This document shows positions 45,236-56,395 of a stretch of DNA of 64,000 nt, one piece after another. This DNA comes from Molanna angustata (taxonomy: Eukaryota > Arthropoda > Insecta > Trichoptera > Molannidae): assembly GCA_963576475.1 (NCBI GenBank), contig OY754975.1, positions 23,282,707 through 23,346,706 on the forward strand, written 5' to 3'. Below the pieces are notes generated by a model. The model ran no database searches and was not told the origin of the DNA. It worked only from the letters and a program-made list of their open reading frames with translations. Each line of letters opens with the position of its first letter. Within the stretch, counting starts at the first letter, position 1. The translations under genes were made by a program, and so were the position numbers.

Positions 45236-45804
45236 TAACTGAATTTATTTTCTGTAAGAGACTAGCTATACAACACAGGTGTGACTTTTGTGCGAGAAAT
45301 TAATAAATGCTACAAAAACTTTCTCTATAGATGCATAACGTAAATTCGTGAACCTATGAATATTTTGAATTTGTTTGCTTAATTTATTTTATTGTTTTAA
45401 TCTTATATCATAGTAGTAACAAATTTAATCCTTGTCCCATAATTTTTTATTCCCTCTCCTTCCTGTCATAGGCAACATACAATAACTTATAACTATATTT
45501 TTATTTATTTTATGCTGTAATGTGATCGTTTGATGATCATTATCTGTTGAAAAACGTATTTGGTCTGTTTTTTTTGTTCATTGTGTAATTTTTTATATAT
45601 TTTACATATAAGGCAGTATTTGTCCTTTAAATAAATAAATTAATACCTAATTTGTGGGTGATCCTGTTTGAAGTGAAAGAAAAAAATCGTTTGTAGCCGA
45701 GAAATATTGAATAACTGTTGTTGGTGAAACAGTATTCAGTAAGTGAGGAATGAAGTATGAAATCAAAATAGTAATTCAGAAGTATGAATGAAGTATGAAA
45801 TCAA
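45236..45804. other. AT-rich stretch, nothing recognised
   Basis: T-rich sequence with an AAATAAATAAATTAATAC tail-like end near 45630. No gene. Confidence 0.4.
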
Positions 45805-45870
45805 TATTTTTATTTATTTATTTATTTATTTATAAACGGCATAAAATGCCTTTTACATTTTTACATAGAT
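45805..45870 (-). mobile_element. LINE 3' end with GGCAT hairpin
   Basis: On the minus strand AAAAGGCATTTTATGCCGTT, holding the hairpin GGCAT-TTT-ATGCC, is followed by TATAAATAAATAAATAAAT. It is another 3' terminus with a hairpin next to the tail. Confidence 0.5.
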
Positions 45871-46579
45871 AAAAACACATATTAATGATAATAATAGATA
45901 GAATAAAAAAAGCAATTAGGTATACACTTGGCAAAAAAAAACTTAAATCTAAACAGTAAGACAAAAATAAAAAAATACACCTAAGCAAACATAAAAAAAG
46001 ATATAAGTACATAAGGATCCAAAAAAAAAACAAACAGTAAATTCAAAAATAAAAAAATAAATATAATTTATAGTATGGAAATGCATTTACATAATATGAG
46101 CATGTATTAAACGATGCACTGGAATGAATAAAATTGTTTAAATGACATGAATATAGACATCGCATTGAAACATATATACCTATTGTACTTTCATCATGAT
46201 ACCCGTTGAGAAATCGAAGTTAAAAATAATTACGCTTATATAATTGAAACCCAATTAATATAAAACTAATTTATAAAGCTCGTTTAGTGACACACTTCAA
46301 TCGAGTTATCTTGATTGTTGGCTCTACGAAACAAAGCTTACCAAGAAAATACCTGCACCCATAATTGTCACGATGCACTAAAAAACCGATTAATGTAGCA
46401 GCTACGTAATAGCAATAAAATTCATTGCAACTATATGAATATAATTCTGAAATTCACGTTACGTAAAATTTCGCAGATCGTTTTATAAAGGAATAAATCT
46501 TGTGAAACGTCATACATTATGTATGTCTGACTTCAATCTTGAAAGTGCATTGTCCTCTTCGATGAAACGAATACCCCAC
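45871..46579. other. A-rich stretch, nothing recognised
   Basis: Probably partly the 3' UTR of the minus-strand LINE ending at 45805. No coding remnant identified. Confidence 0.35.
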
Positions 46580-46582
46580 TGT

Positions 46583-47463
46583 GGCCCGGTTGCGTCAAAA
46601 AAGTTAAACGAAAGTTTATAGTTAAAGTTACAAAAAAGTTACTTTTTTGTCAAATTGAGTTGCATCGCATTTTTGTTAACTTAAACTCAACCGAAAAGTT
46701 ACTAAAATTTAAACCCCCAGAAATGAGAGTTTAAGATTAAGTTAAAGTTAATTTTTGACATTTCTCTCAGAGAACACATGATTTATCTTTCGTTTCCCTA
46801 TCGTAGAAAATACTTTTGACAATTGTTTATTTTGTAATGTTGTTTTTTTCGTGTTAATTGTTGAAATATAGTGATATATTTTTTTATGGGGATTCGGATT
46901 CATCTGATGACGAATTAAGTCCAAAAGCAGGGTTCATCAATTAGTGGAACTCATAAGAGAGGACATTGCACCACTATCTAACATTATTTCTTTTTTTCCT
47001 TCCACCAATGACAAAGGGATACTTCGTCGGCGGTAAAGTTTGCTGATCGATCTCTGAAAAAATCACTTCATAAAACCTTGCCAATAATATCGTTATGTAA
47101 ATAAAATTTTAATTAATATATATTTTGAATTTGAATCCATGCCGATAACCAGACAGCAAATTAACAAATAATGATCGTAACGCGCACTGAGCGGTAACAA
47201 ATAAAACGAGGTTATATTATGACAGACGCCAAAATCTAGCATGGACAAAATGGTATGGCAATATGACAAAAATAATTCCCGATGTATTTCAGTTCATTAT
47301 TACGGAATTTGATCTTTGTTGTGTTGGTATCCCCATTAACTATAACTTAACTTTTTTTTTGTCGGTGCAACTCATATTTAATTTAAACTCGACGTAACTT
47401 TTGTAAGACCCTAAACGGAGTTTAAAATTTTAACTATAAACTTTTTTTTGGTGCAACCGGGCC
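46583..47463. mobile_element. 881-bp inverted-repeat DNA element, TGT duplication
   Basis: Left end GGCCCGGTTGCGTCAAAAAA and right end (reverse complement GGCCCGGTTGCACCAAAAAA) define terminal repeats that continue imperfectly for about 150 bases (TTTATAGTTAAA, AACTTTT, GAGTTTAA). TGT flanks both sides (46580-46582, 47464-47466). The 3-bp duplication suggests PIF/Harbinger, though their usual target is TWA. The interior has no intact transposase. Confidence 0.75.
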
Positions 47464-47489
47464 TGTGCTGCATACACACTCGTGCAATG

Positions 47490-47521
47490 TCTGCATGTCT
47501 GTCTGTCTGTCTGTCTGTCTG
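47490..47521. repeat. (GTCT)n microsatellite
   Basis: CTGCATGTCTGTCTGTCTG and continuing tetranucleotide units. It lies within a 430-base stretch (47467-47901) that otherwise shows no features. Confidence 0.9.
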
Positions 47522-47901
47522 GTGCAGACGTTTGTCCACTTTGCGTGTAATTTCACCCTCGTGTGTACGATGAGATAATGCACTTCAAGGTATCGCCTTC
47601 TAGCTCTTGTCTAACTAAGGGCGGTATCGCGTAACAATTCTTAGGAATTCTAAGCATTTCTGTTCCAACATGCGCCTGTGAGGTACAAATTACATTTTTT
47701 ATGTATGTATATTTTATATAGATGTAAAATATAAGTAGGTACATTTTCTTACACTCGTATAAACCGAAGAATATAAACAATGTTGTAAAAAAAATAACAA
47801 ATTTACAACGTATTACTTATAAAAAATAACGAGCAATAAAATATTCCAATATCCATTATACAGAAGACAAAGAAAGCATACGATATTTTAAAATATTTTT
47901 A

Positions 47902-48425
47902 CTCCTCACTAACACAAGGTGATATAGTGGGGAGTTATGATTTCGCAATTTTTAAGGGTATTTTTTTTTTGCAGATTATCAACTAGTATCATGCTGAGAT
48001 TGTATTCTGAAAGTTTCATCACAATGTATCTGTGTGTGTGTGCTATGTGCAGTGTGCTATGTACGGCGTGTTCATTTTACTTTATCGATTATAGACTAAA
48101 GTACTCATTCGATTCTATTCAAATTTTGCAAATTTGTATATCTAATGCTCACTTAGATCCCATTAGATTTTGAACGATATATGAATAGTGCTTCTCAATT
48201 TTTTTAACTGTCAAATATTTCAAAGTGACCCCAAGCTCGGGAAACTTAAAATTTGAAATTTTTATTTTCAAATAGGTAAAAAGACTCATCACTTTCATAA
48301 AATGGCATTAAAGAAATATCAACTTTTCATAATAAAATAAAAAAATAAATAAACAAACTCATTTTATAAAATCGCTGAAAATTTTCCATACAAAATTTGA
48401 GTATGGAACATCTTTGACTAGGTAT
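47902..48425 (+). mobile_element. ACTCCTCACTA-family element, long copy
   Basis: The left end ACTCCTCACTAACACAAGG, then CGCAATTTTTAAGG, CAGATTATCAACTAGTATC and CATTAGATTTTGAACG, matches both other copies and contains interior sequence missing from 62461-62840. The right terminal repeat is degraded. No transposase frame. Confidence 0.65.
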
Positions 48426-48679
48426 ATACCAAAGACCTTATAATAATATATACTGACTAAAGGTAATATATTAACATTATTATTGTGAAATTTGCTCTGT
48501 TTATGTTAAATTATTATTTAATTTTACTCTTTTACATCATTTTTCATAATATCTTATATGAATATTAGGAAAATGTTTATTTTATCAGTTTTTTTTAGAA
48601 ACCGGACGTCATGAGAGTTTATTTTCTAGGAATATACTAGTTACAAATAAATATTTTGTGTTTTTTTTACATACATACT

Positions 48680-49010
48680 ATCATGCTTTGTTCATATTGA
48701 GGTAGGCAGAGAGAACCGAGCGCCATACTTTCCTATCCTGATATACTTTTCTCGCTTCACTTAATCCAAACATTGCCTCATGCACACTCTCCTACTATCT
48801 ACACTTCAGATTCCATTCATGGGATTTAAATGAGTCTTTCTCGACCGAACTCTATCTCTTATTCCGTATCTTTTAGCCATGTATAATTTTTTTGTCAACC
48901 GTTCTTCATCTGTTCTTTCTATGTGGCCGAACCACTTCAGGACATATATTATATTTTTATCTTGCATGTGGCGTCCTTTTCCAACATACATTCTGTTCTT
49001 GTGCTTACTT
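48680..49010 (-). mobile_element. LINE C-terminal fragment, WFGHxER family
   Basis: The minus strand reads VLKWFGHIERTDEERLTKKL and VRSRKTHLNPMNG, the W-F-G-H-x-E-R...R-L-T-K-K block. The 3' nucleotide signature GAGGTAGGCAGAGAGAACCG is shared with the copy at 40.4 kb. 5'-truncated. Confidence 0.75.
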
Positions 49011-49135
49011 TTTTTTATTTAATCACACATCGTCTTATTACACATTTGTCTGAGAGACCTCATTTCAACGGCAGTTATTCTACTTGGGAAACTTGATGTT
49101 TTACTATGTTGTTTTAAAAAATATATAAAAAGGAC

Positions 49136-49636
49136 TGTTAGCGCCGAACTTGCCGAAGTTACAAGTCGGGCTATAAGAGTGGACTGTATATTATTATCGA
49201 AAAATTACAAAAGGATATTTTGTCTTCGACAATATTGTCACAGGTTATGCATCATATTGACTCCTGAATCTGTGCTTATGTGAAACGCCGGTAAAAGGAA
49301 ATGAAAGGATATTAGACAGGACTCACCAATATTCTAAGTCGCCTCCTTTCACTGTTGCACTGAGAATTTTGTATATTTACTATGTATTTGCGACGAGCGA
49401 AACTTTGTGTCACACAAACGACAGCGAACGAAACGTGACAGTACTTGCGACCGATCGGCTACGACAACTGTCGACTACTGGTCGACTCATTGGCCTTGAA
49501 GGTTGGATAGGAAAATAAATGGTAGGAAGAGGTATGGAGGGGGAAGGCTGTTCGTACCTTTGCGCTGATAAATGATAACTTACAATTCATATTATTTTGG
49601 CGCGTAAATTCGGCATACTGAAAACAAAACCGAACA
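49136..49636 (-). repeat. BEL/Pao 3' LTR
   Basis: 501 bp, TG...CA ends. Identical by eye to 54348-54848 (constant offset 5212, no indel). It is the downstream LTR in element orientation. Confidence 0.95.
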
Positions 49637-49647
49637 TCCCCCCGGGC
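49637..49647 (-). promoter_or_regulatory. Polypurine tract of BEL element
   Basis: The minus strand GCCCGGGGGGA directly abuts the 3' LTR, the position where plus-strand DNA synthesis is primed. Confidence 0.7.
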
Positions 49648-50118
49648 GGAAAGGGGCTGAAAGCCACCTTTCCAAATTGATACACCTACCACTCACATGT
49701 CGATTCCCATCACAACCGAAAAACGAAAGAATGATACTTAACGCATCAGTCGAGATGATTAAATGATGCGTCAAGCATCAAGGATCGATAAGCAAAAATA
49801 ATGAATTTACCAAAATGACGAGTAATAACGATATATAACGATGATAACGATACCAATTTAACAAAAATAACGAAATTAACAAGAAGCTTGTTATATGATA
49901 CATAATTTCAAATAAACGACAGCAAGTATACATACCGATTGTGTAGTATACATATAATATTAAACAAAACGAAAAAAAACTTAAAAACTATCGTATGGTA
50001 TGCAATACCTGATAAGCGAATACAAAAAAAAATAGTGTCCCCATTGAACACGAAAACAAAAATAAAAAGAATATAAATAGATAAAAAAGTAAACTTATTG
50101 CGAGGGTAATGGAAAAAG

Positions 50119-53013
50119 TTAGATTACCGGTCGCTGGATAATACCATGCGGCGTACGCAGGGTTACAACGCGAACAATATTATCCTGTCCGGGATGACAA
50201 TCAGTAATTCTACCCATTTTCCACTGTAAAGATGGTGCATGTGGATCTCTTATTAAAACGAGAGTGCCATTAGTAATATTTTGTTGAGGCTTTATCCATT
50301 TTCCTCTTTCTTGTAATGTATGAAGGTATTCCTTCTTCGAACGAGTCCAGAAATTTTGACACATTTGTTGGATAAGTTGCCATCGAGTCATCTTTTCGAT
50401 TTCATTATTTAAGTACAAACGTTGTGTATTCTTTATACAACAATTGATCGCTGTATTGACTTCCAAGAAAGTCAATGGACCTACAATTTGATGTTCTAGT
50501 TTAACTTGCGAGTTTGTAACAAATCGACGACAGCGTGCAATTACGCGCTGTAATTTGGTTAAAAACGAGAATTTACACAAAACATCTTGTTCAAATGTAG
50601 AAGATTTGCAAGTAGAACATAAAACTACGATTTTATTTTTACATTCCGGAAGTTTTTCGACAGGAAAAAGGTGACCTTTGGTGAGAGACCATTGGTCGAC
50701 TGGTAGTGTGGCAAATGATGGACCAGACCACCAAAGCGTTGAATCTACCAATTCGTTTGGAAACATACCGCGTGATCCTATGTCAGCGGAGTTTTCCTTT
50801 GACGAGATATGAAACCAATTTTCATACGAAATATTTGTTAATATGCTTTCGACACGATTTGCAACAAAGGTTTGAAGCTGATAAGAGGGAGTGTTTAGCC
50901 AAGATAGTACAATAGTAGAATCAGCGAAAGAAATTATTCGTTCGATGCAGAGTTTATAGAAATAAATAGTTTTACAACAATTAAGCAATATAAACAATAA
51001 AAGGGCACCGATTAAATCGAGGCTAGAGATAGATAGTGTTTTAATCGGCGCGACTTTTGACATAGACATTTGAAATGATGAACCCAATTGTTCATGATTA
51101 GCTTTAGATGGTAACGGTGCGACATACCGATTTAATTCATTTCGATAAGATTGGTCCACATAGATTTCTTCATATAACCGTTCCTCTGGGGAACAGGGTT
51201 CGGATTGTGTTGGATTTTCATCAAATTCCCAAGAATGTTTCAACGATTCGTCTAATGGATTAACAATTTGAGTAACAAACGAGTGAGCGATAGTATTAAA
51301 ATTCGAAATGTTTCCCATTAAAACATAACCAAATGCGGTATTTAACGCTATCGGCTCATTTTGATTTCCGACCAATTTTCCGGGTTTGAGCACTGATGCA
51401 AAAACATCACACCCGAAAAGTATATCAATAGTTGAGGGTATATGAAAGTTTGAATCTGCCAATTTTAAATTTGCAATATGCGGCCAATTGTAATTTTTAA
51501 TATTCGTTGTTGGCATATTGGAACAAATATTTGTTAAGATAAGGAAGTCCGTAGGTATACCAGGCTCCTTGGAATTTACTGGGCGATAATTTGTCGTTAT
51601 TGATCCCTTAGGATCTGAACTGGTATTGCCTATGCCACGAATCGACAATTGTTTTTTCTGAGGAGATAGTCCAAGATGAGTGACGAATTCTTCAGACATG
51701 AAATTAGCCTGACTAGCACTATCAAGTAGCACTCTGGCTTTATGATATATACCGTGATGGCCACGTATTTCTACAATTGCAGTAGCCAGCAACACCGATG
51801 ACGTATTAGTCTGATTACATGTGGCTGCGACACTAACAACTTGTTCTGGTTCAGAAGTTTGCGATGGACCGTCGTTGGCGAAATGTTTAGACGGGAAATG
51901 TAAAAGTGTGTGATGTCTTGAATTACATTGCTTACACGAATATTTCGACTTGCAATCTTTGGACCTATGTCCATTTTGTTGTAAAAAATTTAGACACATT
52001 TTATTATCTTTTGCAAAATAATAACGATTTTTAGGAGACAATTTTTTAAATTGCTCACAATTATGTACCGAATGTGATGATTTACACATTATGCATTTTT
52101 CTGTGACATTTGTAAGAAATGCATAGTTTTGACGACTTTTATGATGTGAATTTTCATTGTAGGTATGGAGTTGAGATGACGAGGCTGATTCAAGTGATCT
52201 ACATTGCAATTCTAAGAATTCTAGCAATTGATCGAATGTAGGAAGGATAATTTCCGAAGCTGAACTACTATTCGACAAGTAATTTTCAAATTTAGTTCTC
52301 AGATCTAAATTCAATTTTCTTAACGACAAATTAAGTAGAATAAATGACCATTGTTTAACCGGAAAATCTAACGAGGCCAGAGCATTATAATTTTCAATTA
52401 TTGTGTCCACAAATGAACGAAGATTTACAATATTTTTCACTTGACCTAGGTTGATTATATGATCTAAATGAGAATTTGCTATTTTGCGTTTATCATAAAG
52501 ACGCTTGTTTATAATTTCAAATGCAATTTCATAGTTTTCTTCCGAGATCGACAAGTGTTTAATAAGACTTAATATCGAATCTGGTAGACAGCCTAAAAGG
52601 TAATGCATTTTTTCGATGTTCGATATAGTTGAATTGTCGTGAACAAGTGCTCTAAACGAATTAATGAATGAGGGAAAGTCGCCGATTTTTCCCGAAAATT
52701 TCAAAAGATTAATTTTTGGTAACAATGCATTAATTGTCGAATTTGTTTTATTTTGCGATTCTAAACAAGCGAAATTATTTTTAATTTGAAAATAAGTATC
52801 TAAAAATGACTCTTGAACATCAGTGTCATCACAGTCTGATTTCTTCTTTTCCAAAGTCTCCATACATTCAATAAACTCGATTCGAATGGATTCAAGTTGT
52901 TTATAATTTAGCTTGAAGGAATTAATGACATTTTGATCTCCTTCCAATGCTCGACGCGACAACTCTAATAATCTATTCATGGATGATTGCACAAATTTTA
53001 ATTTGGCCGCCAT
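50119..53013 (-). CDS. BEL/Pao Gag-protease-partial Pol, 964 aa
   Basis: Domains by residue: Gag region (about 95-280, INLLKFSGKIGDF, as in DUF1759); zinc-knuckle region (307-370), where the first knuckle keeps C-x2-C-x3-H-x4-C but the second reads CLNFLQQNGHRSKDC with a Cys replaced by Phe and an added residue; aspartic protease (LLDSAS at 429-434, ILFGCDVF at 531-538). The frame then passes from the pre-RT segment (RYVAPLPSK, 629-637) straight to SKVAPIKTLSI (652) and an RNase H-like part (FADSTIVLSWL). It passes from the integrase N-terminal lead (GPLTFLEVNTAI) straight to TRWQLIQQM (876) and the C-terminal DUF5641-like tail. No YxDD and no integrase D,D-E core. Starts at ATG 53013. Confidence 0.93.
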   Translation of the reverse strand: MAAKLKFVQSSMNRLLELSRRALEGDQNVINSFKLNYKQLESIRIEFIECMETLEKKKSDCDDTDVQESFLDTYFQIKNNFACLESQNKTNSTINALLPKINLLKFSGKIGDFPSFINSFRALVHDNSTISNIEKMHYLLGCLPDSILSLIKHLSISEENYEIAFEIINKRLYDKRKIANSHLDHIINLGQVKNIVNLRSFVDTIIENYNALASLDFPVKQWSFILLNLSLRKLNLDLRTKFENYLSNSSSASEIILPTFDQLLEFLELQCRSLESASSSQLHTYNENSHHKSRQNYAFLTNVTEKCIMCKSSHSVHNCEQFKKLSPKNRYYFAKDNKMCLNFLQQNGHRSKDCKSKYSCKQCNSRHHTLLHFPSKHFANDGPSQTSEPEQVVSVAATCNQTNTSSVLLATAIVEIRGHHGIYHKARVLLDSASQANFMSEEFVTHLGLSPQKKQLSIRGIGNTSSDPKGSITTNYRPVNSKEPGIPTDFLILTNICSNMPTTNIKNYNWPHIANLKLADSNFHIPSTIDILFGCDVFASVLKPGKLVGNQNEPIALNTAFGYVLMGNISNFNTIAHSFVTQIVNPLDESLKHSWEFDENPTQSEPCSPEERLYEEIYVDQSYRNELNRYVAPLPSKANHEQLGSSFQMSMSKVAPIKTLSISSLDLIGALLLFILLNCCKTIYFYKLCIERIISFADSTIVLSWLNTPSYQLQTFVANRVESILTNISYENWFHISSKENSADIGSRGMFPNELVDSTLWWSGPSFATLPVDQWSLTKGHLFPVEKLPECKNKIVVLCSTCKSSTFEQDVLCKFSFLTKLQRVIARCRRFVTNSQVKLEHQIVGPLTFLEVNTAINCCIKNTQRLYLNNEIEKMTRWQLIQQMCQNFWTRSKKEYLHTLQERGKWIKPQQNITNGTLVLIRDPHAPSLQWKMGRITDCHPGQDNIVRVVTLRTPHGIIQRPVI

Positions 53014-54326
53014 GTTTAAAAAGATTTACCAAATAAAAAAAATAAATAAAAACAAGAATTTAATTTATTTCAATTTCGACGGAAATAAGCATGTGAATGG
53101 TTCTTGATAATTTGTCTCTCACTAAGATTAAATCTTAAAACCATATAAGTACATTAGGTATATATAAAATTCAGTAAGCAAACGAAAATTTACTTCACTA
53201 TTTTGAAGTAACTGTATGTATATTAAATGACAATAAGAAATGTTCAAAAAACTATACAAGTATATTTCCGATTAAATCAAAGTACAAAGTATGTATGAAA
53301 GATTAATAAAATATCAATATAAATAAAAAACACGAATTTAATTTAATATCGACGGAAATCAACATGTGAATGGGCCTTTATATTTGGTTCGCTCTGAAGA
53401 AGAAATCATAAAACGATATAAATACAATAGGTATATAATTACGAAAACTAAATTTTGTTATGCTATTTTCATAGAAAATAACTGCTCATATATCTATATA
53501 CATACATAAGTAATATATAATATGACAATAAAAATGTTCAAAAAAGTGTAGGTACTATAAACACAATATCACAATAACATCAAAATGTAACTATACGTGA
53601 TTCAGCGTTTATTAGTTTTTCTTTCACATATTCAAAGACAGAAAATACTTACACGATTCGACACAATCAAGTATATCGGCGTTCAAAATATACGTAGATA
53701 TATAATATGTACGTACTTACTTAAAAACTATGTGAAATAAAAATACTAAATATTATCATGCAAATAGCAATTAATGTGCATAATAAGTGGTAATAACGAA
53801 AAACAATATACACGATATTATTATTCCTTCTATACTATAACACTACAAATATGTATTATTAATACAATTTGTACATAGAACAAAAATGACAAAACGAAAA
53901 TGATCTGTTCTTCAGTAACCAAGATATGTATCCAATAATAAATACCCGATTCAATTTACTATTAAATGAGTACGAATGGTAGGTATACTATATAATATGT
54001 AGGTAACTTGATATAACAAGATATCACGACTATCGAAAACCGACAAAATTATATAGGTACGAATATATGTTTCAGTATGTTTCAGTACGAAAAATCGACA
54101 CAGCTTGGTATGTGCAGGCAACAAATGAAATATATATAATATTTATAAACGAAACGAGTTTAAATTCATTTATCAGAGCAATAGGTACGATTTTTTGGAG
54201 TGAGTTATGGACAAGCAATCACAAAACACAAAAACAAAATCCAAAAAAAAAAACACAATTCTGCGACAATACTATCTTCTCGAAAATATCTGCTTCACTG
54301 GGTATATTCGGCCAAATGACGAATAT
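53014..54326 (-). other. BEL leader with internal duplication
   Basis: About 1.3 kb of non-coding leader. Two diverged direct copies of about 285 bp (near 53038-53322 and 53323-53560) share GAATTTAATTTA, TCGACGGAAAT, CATGTGAATGG and ATGACAATAA-AATGTTCAAAAAA. No coding frame is evident. The sequence may hold the packaging signal, which is inference. Confidence 0.6.
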
Positions 54327-54344
54327 ATCCGGGTCGTAGGACCA
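54327..54344 (-). promoter_or_regulatory. Primer-binding site of BEL element
   Basis: The minus strand TGGTCCTACGACCCGGAT starts four bases after the 5' LTR and begins with TGG, complementary to the CCA end of a tRNA. The tRNA identity was not determined. Confidence 0.75.
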
Positions 54345-54347
54345 AAA

Positions 54348-54848
54348 TGTTAGCGCCGAACTTGCCGAAGTTACAAGTCGGGCTATAAGAGTGGACTGTA
54401 TATTATTATCGAAAAATTACAAAAGGATATTTTGTCTTCGACAATATTGTCACAGGTTATGCATCATATTGACTCCTGAATCTGTGCTTATGTGAAACGC
54501 CGGTAAAAGGAAATGAAAGGATATTAGACAGGACTCACCAATATTCTAAGTCGCCTCCTTTCACTGTTGCACTGAGAATTTTGTATATTTACTATGTATT
54601 TGCGACGAGCGAAACTTTGTGTCACACAAACGACAGCGAACGAAACGTGACAGTACTTGCGACCGATCGGCTACGACAACTGTCGACTACTGGTCGACTC
54701 ATTGGCCTTGAAGGTTGGATAGGAAAATAAATGGTAGGAAGAGGTATGGAGGGGGAAGGCTGTTCGTACCTTTGCGCTGATAAATGATAACTTACAATTC
54801 ATATTATTTTGGCGCGTAAATTCGGCATACTGAAAACAAAACCGAACA
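54348..54848 (-). repeat. BEL/Pao 5' LTR
   Basis: 501 bp with TG...CA ends. It is the upstream LTR in element orientation and should carry the element's promoter. No strong TATA box was identified. Confidence 0.95.
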
Positions 54849-54853
54849 AGGAC

Positions 54854-55609
54854 ATTATTTACATTGAATTACATTCATGTATTCTCAATGTAACATAAAG
54901 AAATTTTGTTTATAAAAAAATAACATAACAAATAATATTCATCAATTACTAATTTCCCATCTAAAGTTTGAATTTAGAACAACTTGTATAGACTTATATT
55001 GATTTTTGAAATCATAATATTGTGTATGTTCATCATGAGTAACAAACAACTATATTTTTCCAGACCAGCCATAACATGTCATGCATAGAAAACTTTCATA
55101 TTACTATATATAATTTATATTTCACAAAGTATGCTTTTGAAAAATTTCTTTTAGAATTTTTGGTTAATTGTCTTAAAATTATGCACAAAAGCTAAAGAAA
55201 TATTTCATGGTACTAGTTAAAGCAGCACTTCAGAGATCAAGTGAATTTTTTTTCCTATATTATGTTTAGTATTATATATTAAAAGTGTTCTTTGATTGAC
55301 CAGACTCTATTGAGCAGTCTCTCTCGCACCCACACATTTACAGATCTATGTCACTGTGCACTGCGAGCTCAGGAGATTAGTCTGTGTATAATAAATCATT
55401 AAATTTTAGTGACTTTAAATATATATATTTGTAAAATACGAATAGAATAATGTTTATAAAGAAATGCTTTCATTCATAAGCAAAATTTGAATGAAAAACA
55501 GCTTTTGTTATACTGAATGAGGGCAATATAGAAATATTATTTTCAATATTTGTCTTCTTTGTAGTAAATCATTTGTCTAATTTATTATATTTATAAAATT
55601 TCTCATACC
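54854..55609. other. AT-rich stretch, nothing recognised
   Basis: No gene or repeat supported. Confidence 0.4.
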
Positions 55610-56395
55610 TAATGTATGTGATTCTTATACATACCATAATGCCATGATCCTCACATGGTAGACAGAGAAAACTGAATGCCACATATCTTGACACACAATC
55701 ATCGCCTCGTCAACATTCATACATCTTCTTATACATGTTTATCTGTTCTTCACGCTTCTAACCTTTTCGTCTTTCAAAATACCATTCACATGGTCATGCC
55801 ATCCCTTTCTTGGGCGGCACTGATTTCTCATTTCATTCCTATGCGCATTGTATATTTTCTTCGTCAGGCATTCCTCATTCATTCTCCCCATGTGGCCAAT
55901 TAATGAATGAAATGAATTCATCATTTTCATTCTATTAATGACATCTATCTTCATCTTAAATTCTATTACAGATTCATCTTAGTGATCTCATTTAAACTGC
56001 ATTTATTCTGCTTTCATGTGACTTCTGCCATGTCCAGGTTTCACTTGCATACATCAAGGTTGGCACTAAGATAGCGTTATCAATGGCAACTTTAGCATCC
56101 TTTGATATGTTGCGGTCATTCATAACTGGTCTAAGTGCTCCATTCCCTCTGTTTCCTGCCATAACTCTTCTTTCGATCTCCTTATCAATCCGTCCATTCC
56201 GGTGTTCCGTTGCTTCCCAAATAGACATATTCGTCTACTTGCTTGAGCCATTTGTTCTCTAATTTTATTTGGTACGCTGTTCTGCTTTCACTCTTTTGAA
56301 ACACCATTTGAACTTCGATTTGCTGGCATCCATTCTCAGTACGTTCTTTTTACATCCTTCAAATACTATACTCACGGAATTGTCAACGTTTTGAC
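55610..56395 (-). mobile_element. LINE RT C-terminal region, WFGHxER family
   Basis: The longest member here. The minus strand reads GRIDKEIERRVMAGNRGNGA, LRPVMNDRNISKDAKVAIDN and AILVPTLMYASETWTWQKSH, then after a break LIGHMGRMNEECLTKKIYNA and NGILKDEKVRSVKNR. These are the blocks between the catalytic palm and the C-terminus of an endonuclease-RT LINE. The palm and endonuclease are absent. A frameshift lies near 55960. Confidence 0.85.

Larger units (their letters stand above)
49136..54848 (-). mobile_element. BEL/Pao LTR retrotransposon, internally deleted
   Basis: 5713 bp, read on the minus strand. LTRs at both ends (501 bp, TGTTAG...CGAACA), a perfect 5-bp target duplication AGGAC (49131-49135, 54849-54853), a primer-binding site, a polypurine tract and a single 964-codon ORF. 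Line-by-line comparison found no difference between the LTRs, implying recent insertion. The interior (4.7 kb) is shorter than typical BEL elements because the reverse-transcriptase core and integrase are absent. It would need proteins from a complete relative to move. Confidence 0.97.

Noticed and set aside
49136..54848. BEL ORF taken as an intact autonomous retrotransposon
   Set aside because: No YxDD reverse-transcriptase motif and no integrase core are present between the retained domains.
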